NCBI GenBank assembly: GCA_035626515.1
Contig: DASPNM010000029.1
Span: forward strand, 124,001-188,000
Length of the DNA: 64,000 nucleotides
Source of the DNA: DASPNM01 sp035626515
GTDB taxonomy: Bacteria; Bacteroidota; Bacteroidia; Chitinophagales; Chitinophagaceae
Reading direction: 5' to 3'
Shown: piece after piece, positions 43,689 through 55,102 of the stretch
How positions within the stretch are numbered: position 1 is the stretch's first letter
Layout of the letters: each line of letters opens with the position of its first letter
Program-made: the position numbers and the translations under genes
The notes under the pieces: generated by a model
Seen by the model: the letters and a program-made list of their open reading frames with translations, nothing else
Databases searched by the model: none
What the model was told of the DNA's origin: nothing

Positions 43689-44927
43689 ATGTCGTTTACG
43701 GCCGGGACCAGCTACCCAAAAGAAAAGATCAGAATACTTTTTCTCGAGAATATCAGCGAGGTGGCGGCGAAAACTTTTCGCCAGCAGGGATATCCGCAGG
43801 TCGACCGGATTACACGTGCCCTCACGGAAGAAGAGCTGCTTCACCAAATCCGCGATGTGCACATTTTGGGCATCCGTTCGCGCACGGAAATTTCCGAACG
43901 CGTATTGACGGCGGCGCGAAAGCTGCAGGCAATTGGCTGCTTCTGCATCGGCGTGAACCAGGTCGATCTGCGCACGGCTACGCGGCGGGGTGTGGTTGTA
44001 TTCAATGCGCCGTATTCCAATACGCGGTCGGTGGCAGAGCTGGTCATGGGTGCCGCCATCATGCTTATCCGGAGAATTCCCGACAAGAACCGCGCGGCGC
44101 ACGAAGGGACTTGGGTCAAGGAGGCCAAAGGAAGCTATGAGCTGCGCGGAAAGACGCTTGGCATCATCGGTTATGGAAACATCGGCTCGCAGGTGAGTGT
44201 GCTTGCCGAAGCGCTGGGCATGAAAGTGCTTTTTTACGACGTGGAAACGCGCTTGCCGCTAGGAAACGCGCAGGATGCTAAATCGCTCAAAGACCTGCTG
44301 AGCCGCTCAGACGTGACCACCATCCATGTTCCTGACACTCCTCAAACAAAGAATCTCATCAACCGCAGCACGCTCCGCCAGTGCCGGAAAGGAGCCATGC
44401 TGATCAATTACGCGAGGGGAGAAGTGGTAGACCTGCAGGAGCTCCGTAAGGCAATTCTCGAAGGGCATATCGGGGGGGCGGCGGTGGATGTTTTTCCCGT
44501 GGAGCCCGAACGGAACGGCGAACCGTTCACCACACCGTTGCAGAACTGTCCGAATGTGATCCTCACCCCCCATATCGGCGGCTCCACCGAGGAAGCGCAG
44601 CAGCATATCGGCGAAGACGTCAGCACGAAGCTGTTGCAGTTTCTCGAGAAAGGCATCACGATCGGATCACACACGGTTCCGGCGCTTTCGCTGCCTCCTC
44701 AGGAGGGAAGTCACCGCATCCTGCATATCCATAATAACGTGCCCGGTGTGCTGGGAGAGATCAACAGCCGGCTTTCGGGGCGCGGTATTAACATTCTGGC
44801 ACAATACCTGAAAACAAATGAAGAGATCGGCTACGTGGTGCTGGACGTGGACCAGCGGATTTCTGGCGAAGCGGCGCGATTGCTTCGTGAAGTCAAAGCA
44901 ACCATCCGCGTGCGTATGTTGTATTGA
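43689..44927 (+). CDS. serA: D-3-phosphoglycerate dehydrogenase with ACT domain
   Basis: 412 residues from ATG 43689; the frame extends upstream through the antisense of the hydrolase gene but only from here matches the family. First step of serine synthesis. NAD-binding LGIIGYGNIGSQVSVLAEALG and the catalytic His in LTPHIGGSTEEAQ are present (shown in part). The C-terminal about 75 residues (ILHIHNNVPGVLGEINSRL) form an ACT domain that in homologues gives serine feedback. Confidence 0.92.
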   Translation: MSFTAGTSYPKEKIRILFLENISEVAAKTFRQQGYPQVDRITRALTEEELLHQIRDVHILGIRSRTEISERVLTAARKLQAIGCFCIGVNQVDLRTATRRGVVVFNAPYSNTRSVAELVMGAAIMLIRRIPDKNRAAHEGTWVKEAKGSYELRGKTLGIIGYGNIGSQVSVLAEALGMKVLFYDVETRLPLGNAQDAKSLKDLLSRSDVTTIHVPDTPQTKNLINRSTLRQCRKGAMLINYARGEVVDLQELRKAILEGHIGGAAVDVFPVEPERNGEPFTTPLQNCPNVILTPHIGGSTEEAQQHIGEDVSTKLLQFLEKGITIGSHTVPALSLPPQEGSHRILHIHNNVPGVLGEINSRLSGRGINILAQYLKTNEEIGYVVLDVDQRISGEAARLLREVKATIRVRMLY

Positions 44928-44969
44928 TGAGGGCAGTTTTTAAAGTTTCAGAAAATATTGAAAGTTTAG

Positions 44970-44977
44970 TAAATTTG
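44970..44977 (+). promoter_or_regulatory. -7 promoter box for the NDH-2 gene
   Basis: TAAATTTG, perfect TAnnTTTG, 14 nt before the ATG at 44992 in an AT-rich 64-bp gap after serA. A TTTC at about 44945 could be a degenerate -33. Confidence 0.45.
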
Positions 44978-44991
44978 TTGAAACAGAAAAG

Positions 44992-46272
44992 ATGAAAGTT
45001 GTGATCGTCGGTGCCGGATTTGGCGGGCTTCGCCTGGCGCGAAACCTGAACAACCGTGCCGGGTTCAGCGTCGTGCTGGTGGACCGGTTCAACTACCACC
45101 AGTTCCAGCCGCTGTTTTACCAGGTGGCAACCGCCGGTCTCGATGCCAGCAATATTTCGTTTCCACTCCGGAAAGTTTTTCACGGGAGCGACAACGTGCG
45201 CATCCGGCTCGCCGAGCTGACGGAGATCCGGCCGGAGGCGAATGAGATCGTTACCGACAGGGAAGTTGTTTCCTATGAAGCCCTGGTTCTTGCCGTTGGT
45301 GCGGACACGAATTTTTTTGGCAACGAGCAGATGGCCCGGCACGCCTTTCCCATGAAATCGACCGCGGAAGCGCTGCAGATCCGTCACAGCCTTCTGCAAA
45401 ATTTCGAGGAATGCCTTGCGACCCGGGATCCTGAAGAGCTGCAGCGGCGGATGAATATTGTGATCGTCGGGGGCGGACCGACGGGAGTGGAGCTGGCGGG
45501 CGCGCTGGCGGAAATGAAGAAGTATGTGCTTCCCAAAGATTACCCCGAGCTCGATTTTTCGATGATGAATATTTACCTCCTGGAGGGAGGGAGCAAGACC
45601 CTGGCCAGCATGAGCGAGCGTTCATCGGCGCAATCCTGCAAGTACCTGAAACGCGTCGGGGTAAAAGTTCTCACCGATACGCTGGTGAAAGATTACGACG
45701 GTGTGCGCGTGGATCTCGGTGATGGCAAAACAATTCCCTCCGCAATGGTTGTCTGGGCAGCGGGGGTGAAGGGAAATATCCCTGCCGGCATCGATCCGGC
45801 AGCAGTGGTCCGCGGGCACCGGATCCGGGTGGACCGGCACTGCCTCGTTGCGGGATACAATAACATTTACGCGATCGGCGATCTTGCCTATATGGAAACA
45901 CCGAAATATCCGAAAGGGCATCCCCAGGTTGCTTCCGTGGCCATCCAGCAGGCAGAGTTGCTGGCCGACTACCTGAAACGACTGGAGAGGAAATCCACAC
46001 GGTTTTTTGAGTTCGAGTACCTCGACAAAGGCACGATGGCTACGGTGGGCCGCAACCTCGCGGTAGTGGATATTCCGCGACCGCGCCTGCATTTCGGAGG
46101 ATTTTTCGCGTGGCTGATCTGGATGGGACTTCATCTGATGCTGATCCTCGGGGTCAAGAACCGGTTCTTTGTTTTTTTCAACTGGGTGTACAATTATGTG
46201 ACTTACGATCAGAACCTGCGGCTTATATTCAGGGAGTTTTATAAACCGCGAAATGAAAGCCCTGAAACCTGA
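44992..46272 (+). CDS. ndh: type II NADH dehydrogenase (NDH-2)
   Basis: 426 residues. FAD-binding VVIVGAGFGGLRLARNL (3-19), the quinone-associated FYQVATAGL near 43-51, NADH-binding VIVGGGPTGVELAGALAE near 160-177, and a C-terminal amphipathic/hydrophobic segment (FAWLIWMGLHLMLILG) that attaches it to the inner membrane. Oxidises NADH and reduces the quinone pool without pumping. Overlaps the PagL-domain gene by 20 bp. Confidence 0.92.
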   Translation: MKVVIVGAGFGGLRLARNLNNRAGFSVVLVDRFNYHQFQPLFYQVATAGLDASNISFPLRKVFHGSDNVRIRLAELTEIRPEANEIVTDREVVSYEALVLAVGADTNFFGNEQMARHAFPMKSTAEALQIRHSLLQNFEECLATRDPEELQRRMNIVIVGGGPTGVELAGALAEMKKYVLPKDYPELDFSMMNIYLLEGGSKTLASMSERSSAQSCKYLKRVGVKVLTDTLVKDYDGVRVDLGDGKTIPSAMVVWAAGVKGNIPAGIDPAAVVRGHRIRVDRHCLVAGYNNIYAIGDLAYMETPKYPKGHPQVASVAIQQAELLADYLKRLERKSTRFFEFEYLDKGTMATVGRNLAVVDIPRPRLHFGGFFAWLIWMGLHLMLILGVKNRFFVFFNWVYNYVTYDQNLRLIFREFYKPRNESPET

Positions 46273-47452
46273 GCGCTGGTTGCTCTTGTTCTGTCTGTGC
46301 GGCGCCGTTTCGCTTTCGGCGCAGGACCGGGAGGCGCAGTTGCCGCGGCTGTTGAAAAAAGCTTACGCGCGTTTCGAGACCGGGAGCATCCATTATCCAC
46401 TTTCCAATGAGCACCTGGAGCCGGGTTACAGTGCAGGGAGCGTGCATATTCCGCACCTCGGCTTCAGGATATCTGCCGGCTACCGGGTTTCCGAAAATTT
46501 TGCGGGCCAGATCAGCCTGATGAGGCCGGGCCCCTGGATGGAATACCGCGACATTAACGGCGACGGGTCAAAATACAGTGTCTGGCTCACCATCGGCAGC
46601 GCGTCAGTGAATGGGCGTTTACCGCTGAATTCGAAACTGTCGCTGCGTGCTGAGGCCGGGCTTGCCATCGTGACGAGGCACGGCTTCGGGATCGATGGTC
46701 AGGCTGTAATGAAAGACATTTCGTATGCCGACCTGCTTGCGGGGGTTGCTTTGGAATACCGGCTCAGCCGTTCCTGGGAGCTTTCGATAAACAGTACGTA
46801 TGTTCCGGACAATCGTAATCACAAGCAGCCCCATGCAATCTTTTATTCTGCCGGCCTGGCGTACCGCGTGCACCCGCTGACCGAGGAAAAGGTGGTGAAG
46901 AATGCAGCGGGGAAATCGAGATTCCCGGATCACACAATCCAGGTGGGCGCTTCAAGCAATATTGCCGGCTATGGCCCCAACCGCTTCTTTTCCAGCAAAG
47001 TGCCTATTTTTTGGGGTGGCCAGGTTCGTGTGAAGAAAGGATTTGTGGTAGGCTACCAAAGAAATGTATTTCATACGCGTCGCTGGTTTTCGCTGAACTG
47101 GGGCCTGAATTTGGGTTATTGGGATACGCAGCAGGGGACGGGATTTTTTTCCGCGGCGGTTTTTCCGATGTTTCGGTTCTGGGCCTGGCGCATGCGGGCG
47201 CTGGATGCTTATGTCCAGTATTCGGTCGCAGGACCCGCGCTGCTGTCGCACCGGGTGATCGACGGCCACGACACCGGGCGACTGTTTACGTTCCAGGACC
47301 TGATGGGAATGGGTTTTTTGGCCGGCGAGAAGAAAAATTTCAACCTGGAGTTTATGCTGGGCCATTTTTCCAACGGCAACATTTTCCCGCGCAACGCGGG
47401 CGTCATGATGCCGCTGCAGTTGAATCTGGGATACTGTTGGAATAGTCGGTAG
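46253..47452 (+). CDS. outer-membrane protein: N-terminal barrel domain fused to PagL-like lipid A deacylase domain
   Basis: 399 residues. Signal peptide (LLLFCLCGAVSLSAQ), residues about 30-215 form one beta barrel-like domain, and residues about 225-399 a second one ending in GHFSNGNIFPRNAGV. That is the His371/Ser373 motif of PagL/acyloxyacyl hydrolases, which remove the 3-O acyl chain from lipid A. PagL proteins are usually about 170 residues, so this is a fusion or tandem-barrel form. The final residues SR and the stop codon are encoded by a heptad repeat. It starts inside the 3' end of ndh. Confidence 0.7.
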   Translation: MKALKPERWLLLFCLCGAVSLSAQDREAQLPRLLKKAYARFETGSIHYPLSNEHLEPGYSAGSVHIPHLGFRISAGYRVSENFAGQISLMRPGPWMEYRDINGDGSKYSVWLTIGSASVNGRLPLNSKLSLRAEAGLAIVTRHGFGIDGQAVMKDISYADLLAGVALEYRLSRSWELSINSTYVPDNRNHKQPHAIFYSAGLAYRVHPLTEEKVVKNAAGKSRFPDHTIQVGASSNIAGYGPNRFFSSKVPIFWGGQVRVKKGFVVGYQRNVFHTRRWFSLNWGLNLGYWDTQQGTGFFSAAVFPMFRFWAWRMRALDAYVQYSVAGPALLSHRVIDGHDTGRLFTFQDLMGMGFLAGEKKNFNLEFMLGHFSNGNIFPRNAGVMMPLQLNLGYCWNSR

Positions 47453-47470
47453 TCGATAGTCGGTAGTCTA
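47443..47470 (+). repeat. four tandem TAGTCGR heptads (copy 2)
   Basis: TAGTCGG TAGTCGA TAGTCGG TAGTCTA in exact 7-bp phase, beginning inside the last codons of the PagL gene and giving its stop codon. It matches copy 1 at 10871. Confidence 0.75.
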
Positions 47471-47604
47471 TAGGCCCGGTCGGGAGTCTGGAAGACATGG
47501 AGCCTGAAAGCATTCTCCAGTGCGCTGGTTGTCTGATAATTTACATTATGTTAAATATCAATTTCGATACTATTCTGCCCTTCTCTTCTCCGGCAGAATA
47601 CGGA

Positions 47605-47625
47605 AAAGCCGGGAGACCCGGCTTT
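47605..47625 (-). terminator. Rho-independent terminator of the TPR gene
   Basis: AAAGCCGGG/CCCGGCTTT 9-bp perfect stem with a 3-nt loop, 31 bp after the minus-strand stop at 47657; the minus side continues TTTTCCG. Could also serve the plus strand. Confidence 0.75.
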
Positions 47626-47656
47626 GATAACTAATTACATTAAATTAACTTTCGCC

Positions 47657-48910
47657 TCACTCCACCGCCTTCATCTTATCCTGGAATTCTTTGGCCTTTG
47701 CCGGATTCTTCTTCCGCTCCCAGTATTCCACGATCATGCTGAGCACAATCTTCATGGTACCTTTCTCCGATGTCTTCAACGTGGGCTTCGCGTTCAACTC
47801 TTCGTACGCCGCCATCGCATAGGGCATCAGTTCATCGAAGCGCTTGTTGATTTGCCCAGAAAGATCACCCCTTTTCTTGACATCTTCCGGCTTCGCGCCT
47901 TTGATCGTGCCGAGCTGGTCATACAGGTCATTGATGTGCCCAAAATAATACCGGGCCATGAGCATGTTGGCTTCTACCGTTTGCCGGGACTCGAGGGCCT
48001 TCTTCAGCAGCGCAGGGATCCTGGCCTCCAGCGTGGCGAAATCGTCCGGACGCTTCTCTGCCGCAAAGGTGAAATTGAACAGCTCCACCGCATAGTTGTA
48101 GTAATTCAGGTACGTGCTGCAGTTTGAATTGATCAGCTCCTCGAAACGGGCAAATAGCTTCCGTTTGTCGCCATCCCACAGATCGGCGAGACCAACCTGG
48201 CACCAGAACTCATCCTGCGGATATACTTCCTTACCAATTGCCAGGTATTTTTCAGTTCTCTCCTTGTCCCCCTTCTTGTAATACCGGTCCACCAGGTAGC
48301 GGTAAATCTCCTCGTAGCTGGGACCCTTGATCTTCTTGTCGGCAATTTTCTCGTAATACTCCATCGCTATATCGTCTTTCTTCGCGTTCACGGCCGCGGC
48401 AGCGATGTTCAGGTAGAGCTGCGTGTCGTATACCGGGAACTCGAAGTTGCCATAAGAGAATTTCTTTGCCACGATAAAGTCCTGCACTTTTTCCGCCTCG
48501 CGGAATTGTATCAGGGCCTGCTCAAACTTTTTTGCATTAAATGCCGCGGATGCGTCCACCAGGTAACCCGATACCACATCGAACAACACACCATGCTGAC
48601 TCAATGTTCCTTCGACCGCTTCCTTGTCGACCTCCAGGTATTTTTTGTAAGCACTGAAGGATTCCTCGCGCGCGTTTGCATACTTCGCCAGCAGGTTCGC
48701 ATCGCGCGAAATATTGCTGTAAATGACTGCCTTGAGGTACCAGCCTTCTCCTCTCCGCGCATTTTTCTCGTTGCTCAGGTATTTGTCTACCTGCTCCTTC
48801 GCTTTTTCCCACTGGTTTTTTCCCGCCAGGTCCCTGATGTCTTCAACCGACTGCGCCCAGAGCCCGGTGCTGACTGCCGTGGCGAGAAGGGCAATAAGAA
48901 TTGACTTCAT
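47657..48910 (-). CDS. periplasmic TPR-repeat protein
   Basis: 417 residues: signal peptide (MKSILIALLATAVSTGLWAQ), then helical repeats with TPR-like spacing (QWEKAKEQVDKYL, KFEQALIQFREAEKV, DIAMEYYEKIADK). No lipobox. Probably a periplasmic scaffold protein; partner unknown. Begins 25 bp downstream of gyrA and is likely in its operon. Confidence 0.75.
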   Translation of the reverse strand: MKSILIALLATAVSTGLWAQSVEDIRDLAGKNQWEKAKEQVDKYLSNEKNARRGEGWYLKAVIYSNISRDANLLAKYANAREESFSAYKKYLEVDKEAVEGTLSQHGVLFDVVSGYLVDASAAFNAKKFEQALIQFREAEKVQDFIVAKKFSYGNFEFPVYDTQLYLNIAAAAVNAKKDDIAMEYYEKIADKKIKGPSYEEIYRYLVDRYYKKGDKERTEKYLAIGKEVYPQDEFWCQVGLADLWDGDKRKLFARFEELINSNCSTYLNYYNYAVELFNFTFAAEKRPDDFATLEARIPALLKKALESRQTVEANMLMARYYFGHINDLYDQLGTIKGAKPEDVKKRGDLSGQINKRFDELMPYAMAAYEELNAKPTLKTSEKGTMKIVLSMIVEYWERKKNPAKAKEFQDKMKAVE

Positions 48911-48935
48911 ATTGAGTTTTTGTTAAGAAGCTTGT

Positions 48936-51485
<2,550 letters not shown>

Positions 51486-51729
51486 TGATACTGGGTTATC
51501 GGCTCGTTTTTCCGGGGGAAAATGCCCCGGTCAGGCTCTGAATTTTCCGACCTGCAAATGTAGTTTTTCCACCCCTTAAAACCTGATAAAACCGGTTGTT
51601 TTTTGGGCCATTTTTTGCACCCTTGTGGATTAGTTAACAATTGCGATTTTCCGGTTCTGGAAACGGATTTATCCGAACCGGGATTCTGATTTTTTAATCC
51701 TAATTTACCGACATAAACAGTGCGGATTG
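51486..51729. other. 244-bp divergent intergenic region between gyrA and the saccharopine dehydrogenase-like gene
   Basis: Holds the gyrA -7 box, a CCGGGG/CCCCGG hairpin in the gyrA leader (about 51507-51526) and an AT-rich part next to the other gene. On the plus-strand side no perfect -7 box was found; TAATTTAC at about 51700 is the closest. Confidence 0.5.
51555..51562 (-). promoter_or_regulatory. -7 promoter box for gyrA
   Basis: TACATTTG on the minus strand, perfect TAnnTTTG, about 70 nt before the gyrA ATG at 51485. No TTG at the expected -33 position. Confidence 0.45.
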
Positions 51730-53235
51730 ATGAAGACTATTTCCTTGTTTGGAGCAGGCCGTTCCTCGACGATTCTGATTGACTATTTACTGGAGCACGC
51801 CATTCCGGGAAACTGGAGGCTGGTGGTGATCGACGCCGATCCGCGACTCGCGCAGTCCAAGATCGGGAATGCTGCACGCGCCTCCGCGCTTTCCTTCGAT
51901 ATTCATGATAGCTCGCAGCGAACCGGGGCCATCCGTAACTCGGACCTGGTCATTTCGCTGCTTCCCGCGCAACTCCACCAACTGGTGGCGATGGATTGCC
52001 TCCGCTTCGAAAAGCACCTGCTGACCGCTTCTTATGTGGATGACCAGATGCGTGAAATGGCGGGCGATGTAAAAAGCAGCGGTCTGCTGTTTCTCTGTGA
52101 AATGGGTCTCGACCCGGGCATCGACCACATGAGCGCGATGGATGTTATTGACCGGATCCGCGCTGCTGGCGGGGAGATCACGAGTTTTGTATCCCACTGT
52201 GGGGGACTTGTGGCCCCGGAAAGCGACGACAACCCGTGGCATTACAAGATCAGCTGGAACTCCAGGAATATCGTCCTTGCCGGCAAAGCAGGTGCACGCT
52301 ATCGCGAGGACGGTGAAGACCGGACCCTGCCCTATGAACAACTGTTCAGTACCGACAAGCTCGTGGAGGTGCCTGGCGTTGGCTTTCTCGGCTGGTATCC
52401 AAATCGGGACTCCCTGGGTTACCTCTCGCTCTATGGATTACCCGATGTAAAAACTTTCATTCGCACCACGCTGCGCCATCCGGATTTCATGTATGGCTGG
52501 AAAAACATTATCGACCTGCGGCTTACCGACGATACCGCGCGCTACGATACGGATGGAAAAACGCTGCAGCAGGTATTCAAGGAGCACATGGACCGCAACG
52601 GTTTCGGAGAATGGGTGAACCGGAAGCTTACCGAAAGGTTTGAAGAGACGCGTGGACTGATGGAAAACCTGATGAAGCTGCTCGAAGCGGAGGAAGAGGC
52701 CCGCGAAGAAGGCGAAGAGCTGCCCGAGGCTTTCATGGCCGCCGACGAAAAAGGCAACCTGAACGAGATCGAGATAGATGAAGTGAAAAATCGGGCCGCC
52801 GCCGTCGTGGCGCACAAAATGCACGAAGCTAATCTTACGCTCAAACAGCTTTTTTTCCTCGGAATGGATGACAACGATACCTTCGTGAACCACGGTCTCT
52901 GCAGTCCGGCCGACATTCTTCAGTTCGCTCTCGAAAGAAAGCTAAGCTTGCGCCCGTACGACAAGGACATGGTTGTGATGTACCACGAGATCTCCTACGA
53001 ACAGGGCGGCCGGCAAAAACAGCTAAGCAGCTCCCTCGTAGTGAAAGGGGAAGACGGCATGCGCACCGCGATGGCGCGCACGGTGGGATTGCCACTGGGT
53101 ATTGCCGCGAAGCTGATTCTGGAAGGCCAAATCCGCAGCCGAGGAGTGGTCATTCCCACTGCAAAAGAAATTTACCAGCCGGTGCTCGAAGAACTCGCTT
53201 CCCTCGGGATTCGTTTCGAAGAGCGGAGCGGGTGA
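51730..53235 (+). CDS. saccharopine dehydrogenase-family protein
   Basis: 501 residues from ATG 51730. N-terminal Rossmann ISLFGAGRSSTILIDYL and the family's central domain (CEMGLDPGIDHMSAMD, FVSHCGGLVAPESDDNPWHY in part). Related to LYS9-type saccharopine reductases; in bacteria such proteins act in lysine degradation or on carboxyspermidine-type substrates. Substrate not determinable here. Confidence 0.83.
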   Translation: MKTISLFGAGRSSTILIDYLLEHAIPGNWRLVVIDADPRLAQSKIGNAARASALSFDIHDSSQRTGAIRNSDLVISLLPAQLHQLVAMDCLRFEKHLLTASYVDDQMREMAGDVKSSGLLFLCEMGLDPGIDHMSAMDVIDRIRAAGGEITSFVSHCGGLVAPESDDNPWHYKISWNSRNIVLAGKAGARYREDGEDRTLPYEQLFSTDKLVEVPGVGFLGWYPNRDSLGYLSLYGLPDVKTFIRTTLRHPDFMYGWKNIIDLRLTDDTARYDTDGKTLQQVFKEHMDRNGFGEWVNRKLTERFEETRGLMENLMKLLEAEEEAREEGEELPEAFMAADEKGNLNEIEIDEVKNRAAAVVAHKMHEANLTLKQLFFLGMDDNDTFVNHGLCSPADILQFALERKLSLRPYDKDMVVMYHEISYEQGGRQKQLSSSLVVKGEDGMRTAMARTVGLPLGIAAKLILEGQIRSRGVVIPTAKEIYQPVLEELASLGIRFEERSG

Positions 53236-53250
53236 CGGAAAAATTTCTGT

Positions 53251-53640
53251 ATGTACCAGTTTCTGAACGGATTCTTCTTTGTTTTCCATACTGCTCTCAC
53301 GCTTTTCAACGTGTTCGGCTGGATACCGCGCCGCACGCGGAAACTCAACCTGATCACACTTCTCCTCACGGCATTTTCGTGGTTTGTGCTTGGTATCTGG
53401 TACGGTTGGGGTTATTGCTTTTGTACCGACTGGCACTGGGATGTCCGCGAACGGCTGGGATACCGGGATGACTCGGATTCCTACATTCATTTCCTCGTGC
53501 TCAAGCTCACCGGCTACAATGCGGATCCACAGCTGGTGGAACGCGTGACGGTGATCGTATTCTTCGCGGCGCTGGCCGCTAGTCTTTGGCTCAACATCCG
53601 GGATTGGCGGAAAAAACGGGCGAATCAGAAAATGTCCTGA
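53251..53640 (+). CDS. DUF2784-family membrane protein
   Basis: 129 residues with three hydrophobic helices. The central WYGWGYCFCTDWHWDVRERLG (in part) is the hallmark of DUF2784. Function unknown. Starts 15 bp after the saccharopine dehydrogenase-like gene and converges on the sirtuin gene with 13 bp between. Confidence 0.78.
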   Translation: MYQFLNGFFFVFHTALTLFNVFGWIPRRTRKLNLITLLLTAFSWFVLGIWYGWGYCFCTDWHWDVRERLGYRDDSDSYIHFLVLKLTGYNADPQLVERVTVIVFFAALAASLWLNIRDWRKKRANQKMS

Positions 53641-53653
53641 AAGTTTTGAAAGC

Positions 53654-54343
53654 TCACTCATTCCGCAGCAAACGCTGCAGTTCCTTCACGCCCTGTGTCG
53701 CCGGCTTTTCGATGCAGGTGAGATTGTACACAGCATTGGTGTACGGGATACTTTTGTCAACAATAAACTTAGGTATTTCCGTTTTCGCGTAATGCACCAG
53801 TCCGGCGGCGGGATAGACCACCAGGGAAGTTCCTATGACGGCGAACAGGTCGGCAGTCTGGACGAGCTTCATTGCCGGCTCAATCATCGGCACGGGCTCT
53901 TCAAACCAGACGATGTCCGGCCGGTACTGCGCGCCGTCGGCCGCAAATTCACCCAGCCGCATGTCGTTACGGATTTCGCAACTCAGGCTGCGGTCGCGCT
54001 CGCTGCACATGCGAAAGATGCTTCCGTGAAGATGGAGAACACGGGTGGAACCTGCGCGTTCGTGCAGGTCATCTATATTTTGCGTGACAATGTGTACCTC
54101 GAAATCGCTTTCCAGCTCAGCGAGGGCGATATGAGCGGCATTAGGCTGCGCTTTCAGCACTTCTCGCCGGCGCATGTTGTAAAAATTCAGCACCAGCTGC
54201 GGATTTCGTTTCCATGCTCGCGGCGTGGCCACATCCGTTACTTCGTAGCCCTCCCACAACCCGTCGCTGTCGCGAAACGTCCGTAGTCCGCTCTCGGCGC
54301 TGATGCCCGCTCCGGTAAGCACAACCAGTTTTCTTGCTGCCAT
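53654..54343 (-). CDS. sirtuin NAD+-dependent protein deacylase (CobB-type, SIRT5-like)
   Basis: 229 residues from ATG 54343 (a longer start at 54376 overlaps the upstream terminator). NAD-binding LTGAGISAESGLRTFRD, catalytic-site TQNIDDLHERAGS and HLHGS are intact. Tyr55 and Arg58 (FYNMRR) match the Tyr/Arg pair of SIRT5-class desuccinylases/demalonylases. Only two of the four zinc Cys remain (MCSERDRSLSC). Confidence 0.9.
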   Translation of the reverse strand: MAARKLVVLTGAGISAESGLRTFRDSDGLWEGYEVTDVATPRAWKRNPQLVLNFYNMRRREVLKAQPNAAHIALAELESDFEVHIVTQNIDDLHERAGSTRVLHLHGSIFRMCSERDRSLSCEIRNDMRLGEFAADGAQYRPDIVWFEEPVPMIEPAMKLVQTADLFAVIGTSLVVYPAAGLVHYAKTEIPKFIVDKSIPYTNAVYNLTCIEKPATQGVKELQRLLRNE

Positions 54344-54354
54344 GTAAATGAAAA

Positions 54355-54381
54355 AAAGTGTGGCGTGCGCCGCCACACTTT
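54355..54381 (-). terminator. Rho-independent terminator of the 205-residue protein gene
   Basis: AAAGTGTGGCG/CGCCACACTTT 11-bp stem with a 5-nt loop, 21 bp after the stop at 54403; the minus strand continues with seven T. Confidence 0.85.
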
Positions 54382-54402
54382 CCTCGAAATCAAATTTTAC
54401 GC

Positions 54403-55020
54403 CTATTTGGGCCAGACGCCGTTCATGCCGCCGCCGCTGCGGTTCAGTACGTTCAGCACCCCGTTGCCGGTGGCGTCGGAACCAAGCACGCAGATCCGCG
54501 TGTTGATATCGTTGTACACCGAAAAAATTCCGCTGGAAGAGTTTGTCCCATAAGTGCAGACCAGCATGTTGTTGCCGTTGGTGTTGTTTATTTCCATATA
54601 TCCCGTGTTCCGGTCCGTTATGGAAATTTCACTGGCTATGGCTTCATTGGTGTTGTAAACGCACATCGAGCCGCCGCCTCCTTTGACGTTAATCATCCGG
54701 TAGATTTTTTTTCCGCTGGCATCCCGACCGATGATCGTCCCGGCACCTCCGTCCGAAGTCGTGAATGTGAGCAGGCGTGTTCCGGAACTGTTGTACATAT
54801 CCAGTTGTCCGGCATCCGAATCTTCGCGCAGCGACATCAGCACGCGGCCGTAATCGTCAACCACCTGGAATTCCTTTGCCTTAATGATGTCGGCTGCTCC
54901 CGGCTTCTTGAAGGCGGTAACCATGAAGAAACCTCCGAGCAGAATGATAACCAGGAAGCCATACTGATAAACGCGCAGTCTTTTTTCGAGGCGCTGCAGC
55001 CTCTGCTCTACGAGTGACAT
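54403..55020 (-). CDS. membrane-anchored protein with coiled coil and beta-repeat domain, unknown function
   Basis: 205 residues from ATG 55020. N-terminal basic coiled coil (MSLVEQRLQRLEKRLRVYQY), a single transmembrane helix (FLVIILLGGFFMVTAF), then repeating beta-hairpin units of about 25 residues (QLDMYNSSGTRLLTF, GYMEINNTNGNNMLV, GVLNVLNRSGGG) that look like a beta-helix/tail-fibre-type fold. I do not know a function. Strong terminator follows. Confidence 0.6.
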   Translation of the reverse strand: MSLVEQRLQRLEKRLRVYQYGFLVIILLGGFFMVTAFKKPGAADIIKAKEFQVVDDYGRVLMSLREDSDAGQLDMYNSSGTRLLTFTTSDGGAGTIIGRDASGKKIYRMINVKGGGGSMCVYNTNEAIASEISITDRNTGYMEINNTNGNNMLVCTYGTNSSSGIFSVYNDINTRICVLGSDATGNGVLNVLNRSGGGMNGVWPK

Positions 55021-55102
55021 AGGGAAACATTTTGAGGTGAAAAAGATGTTTTGCGGAAACAATTTAAGGAGATTTTCCAAATAATTGTGCTTCGAAGATT
55101 TT

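Noticed and set aside
51507..51526. CCGGGG/CCCCGG hairpin in the gyrA leader considered as a terminator or riboswitch
   Set aside because: It is followed by an A-rich stretch on the gyrA strand and by no T-tract on the plus strand; no known aptamer pattern is visible.
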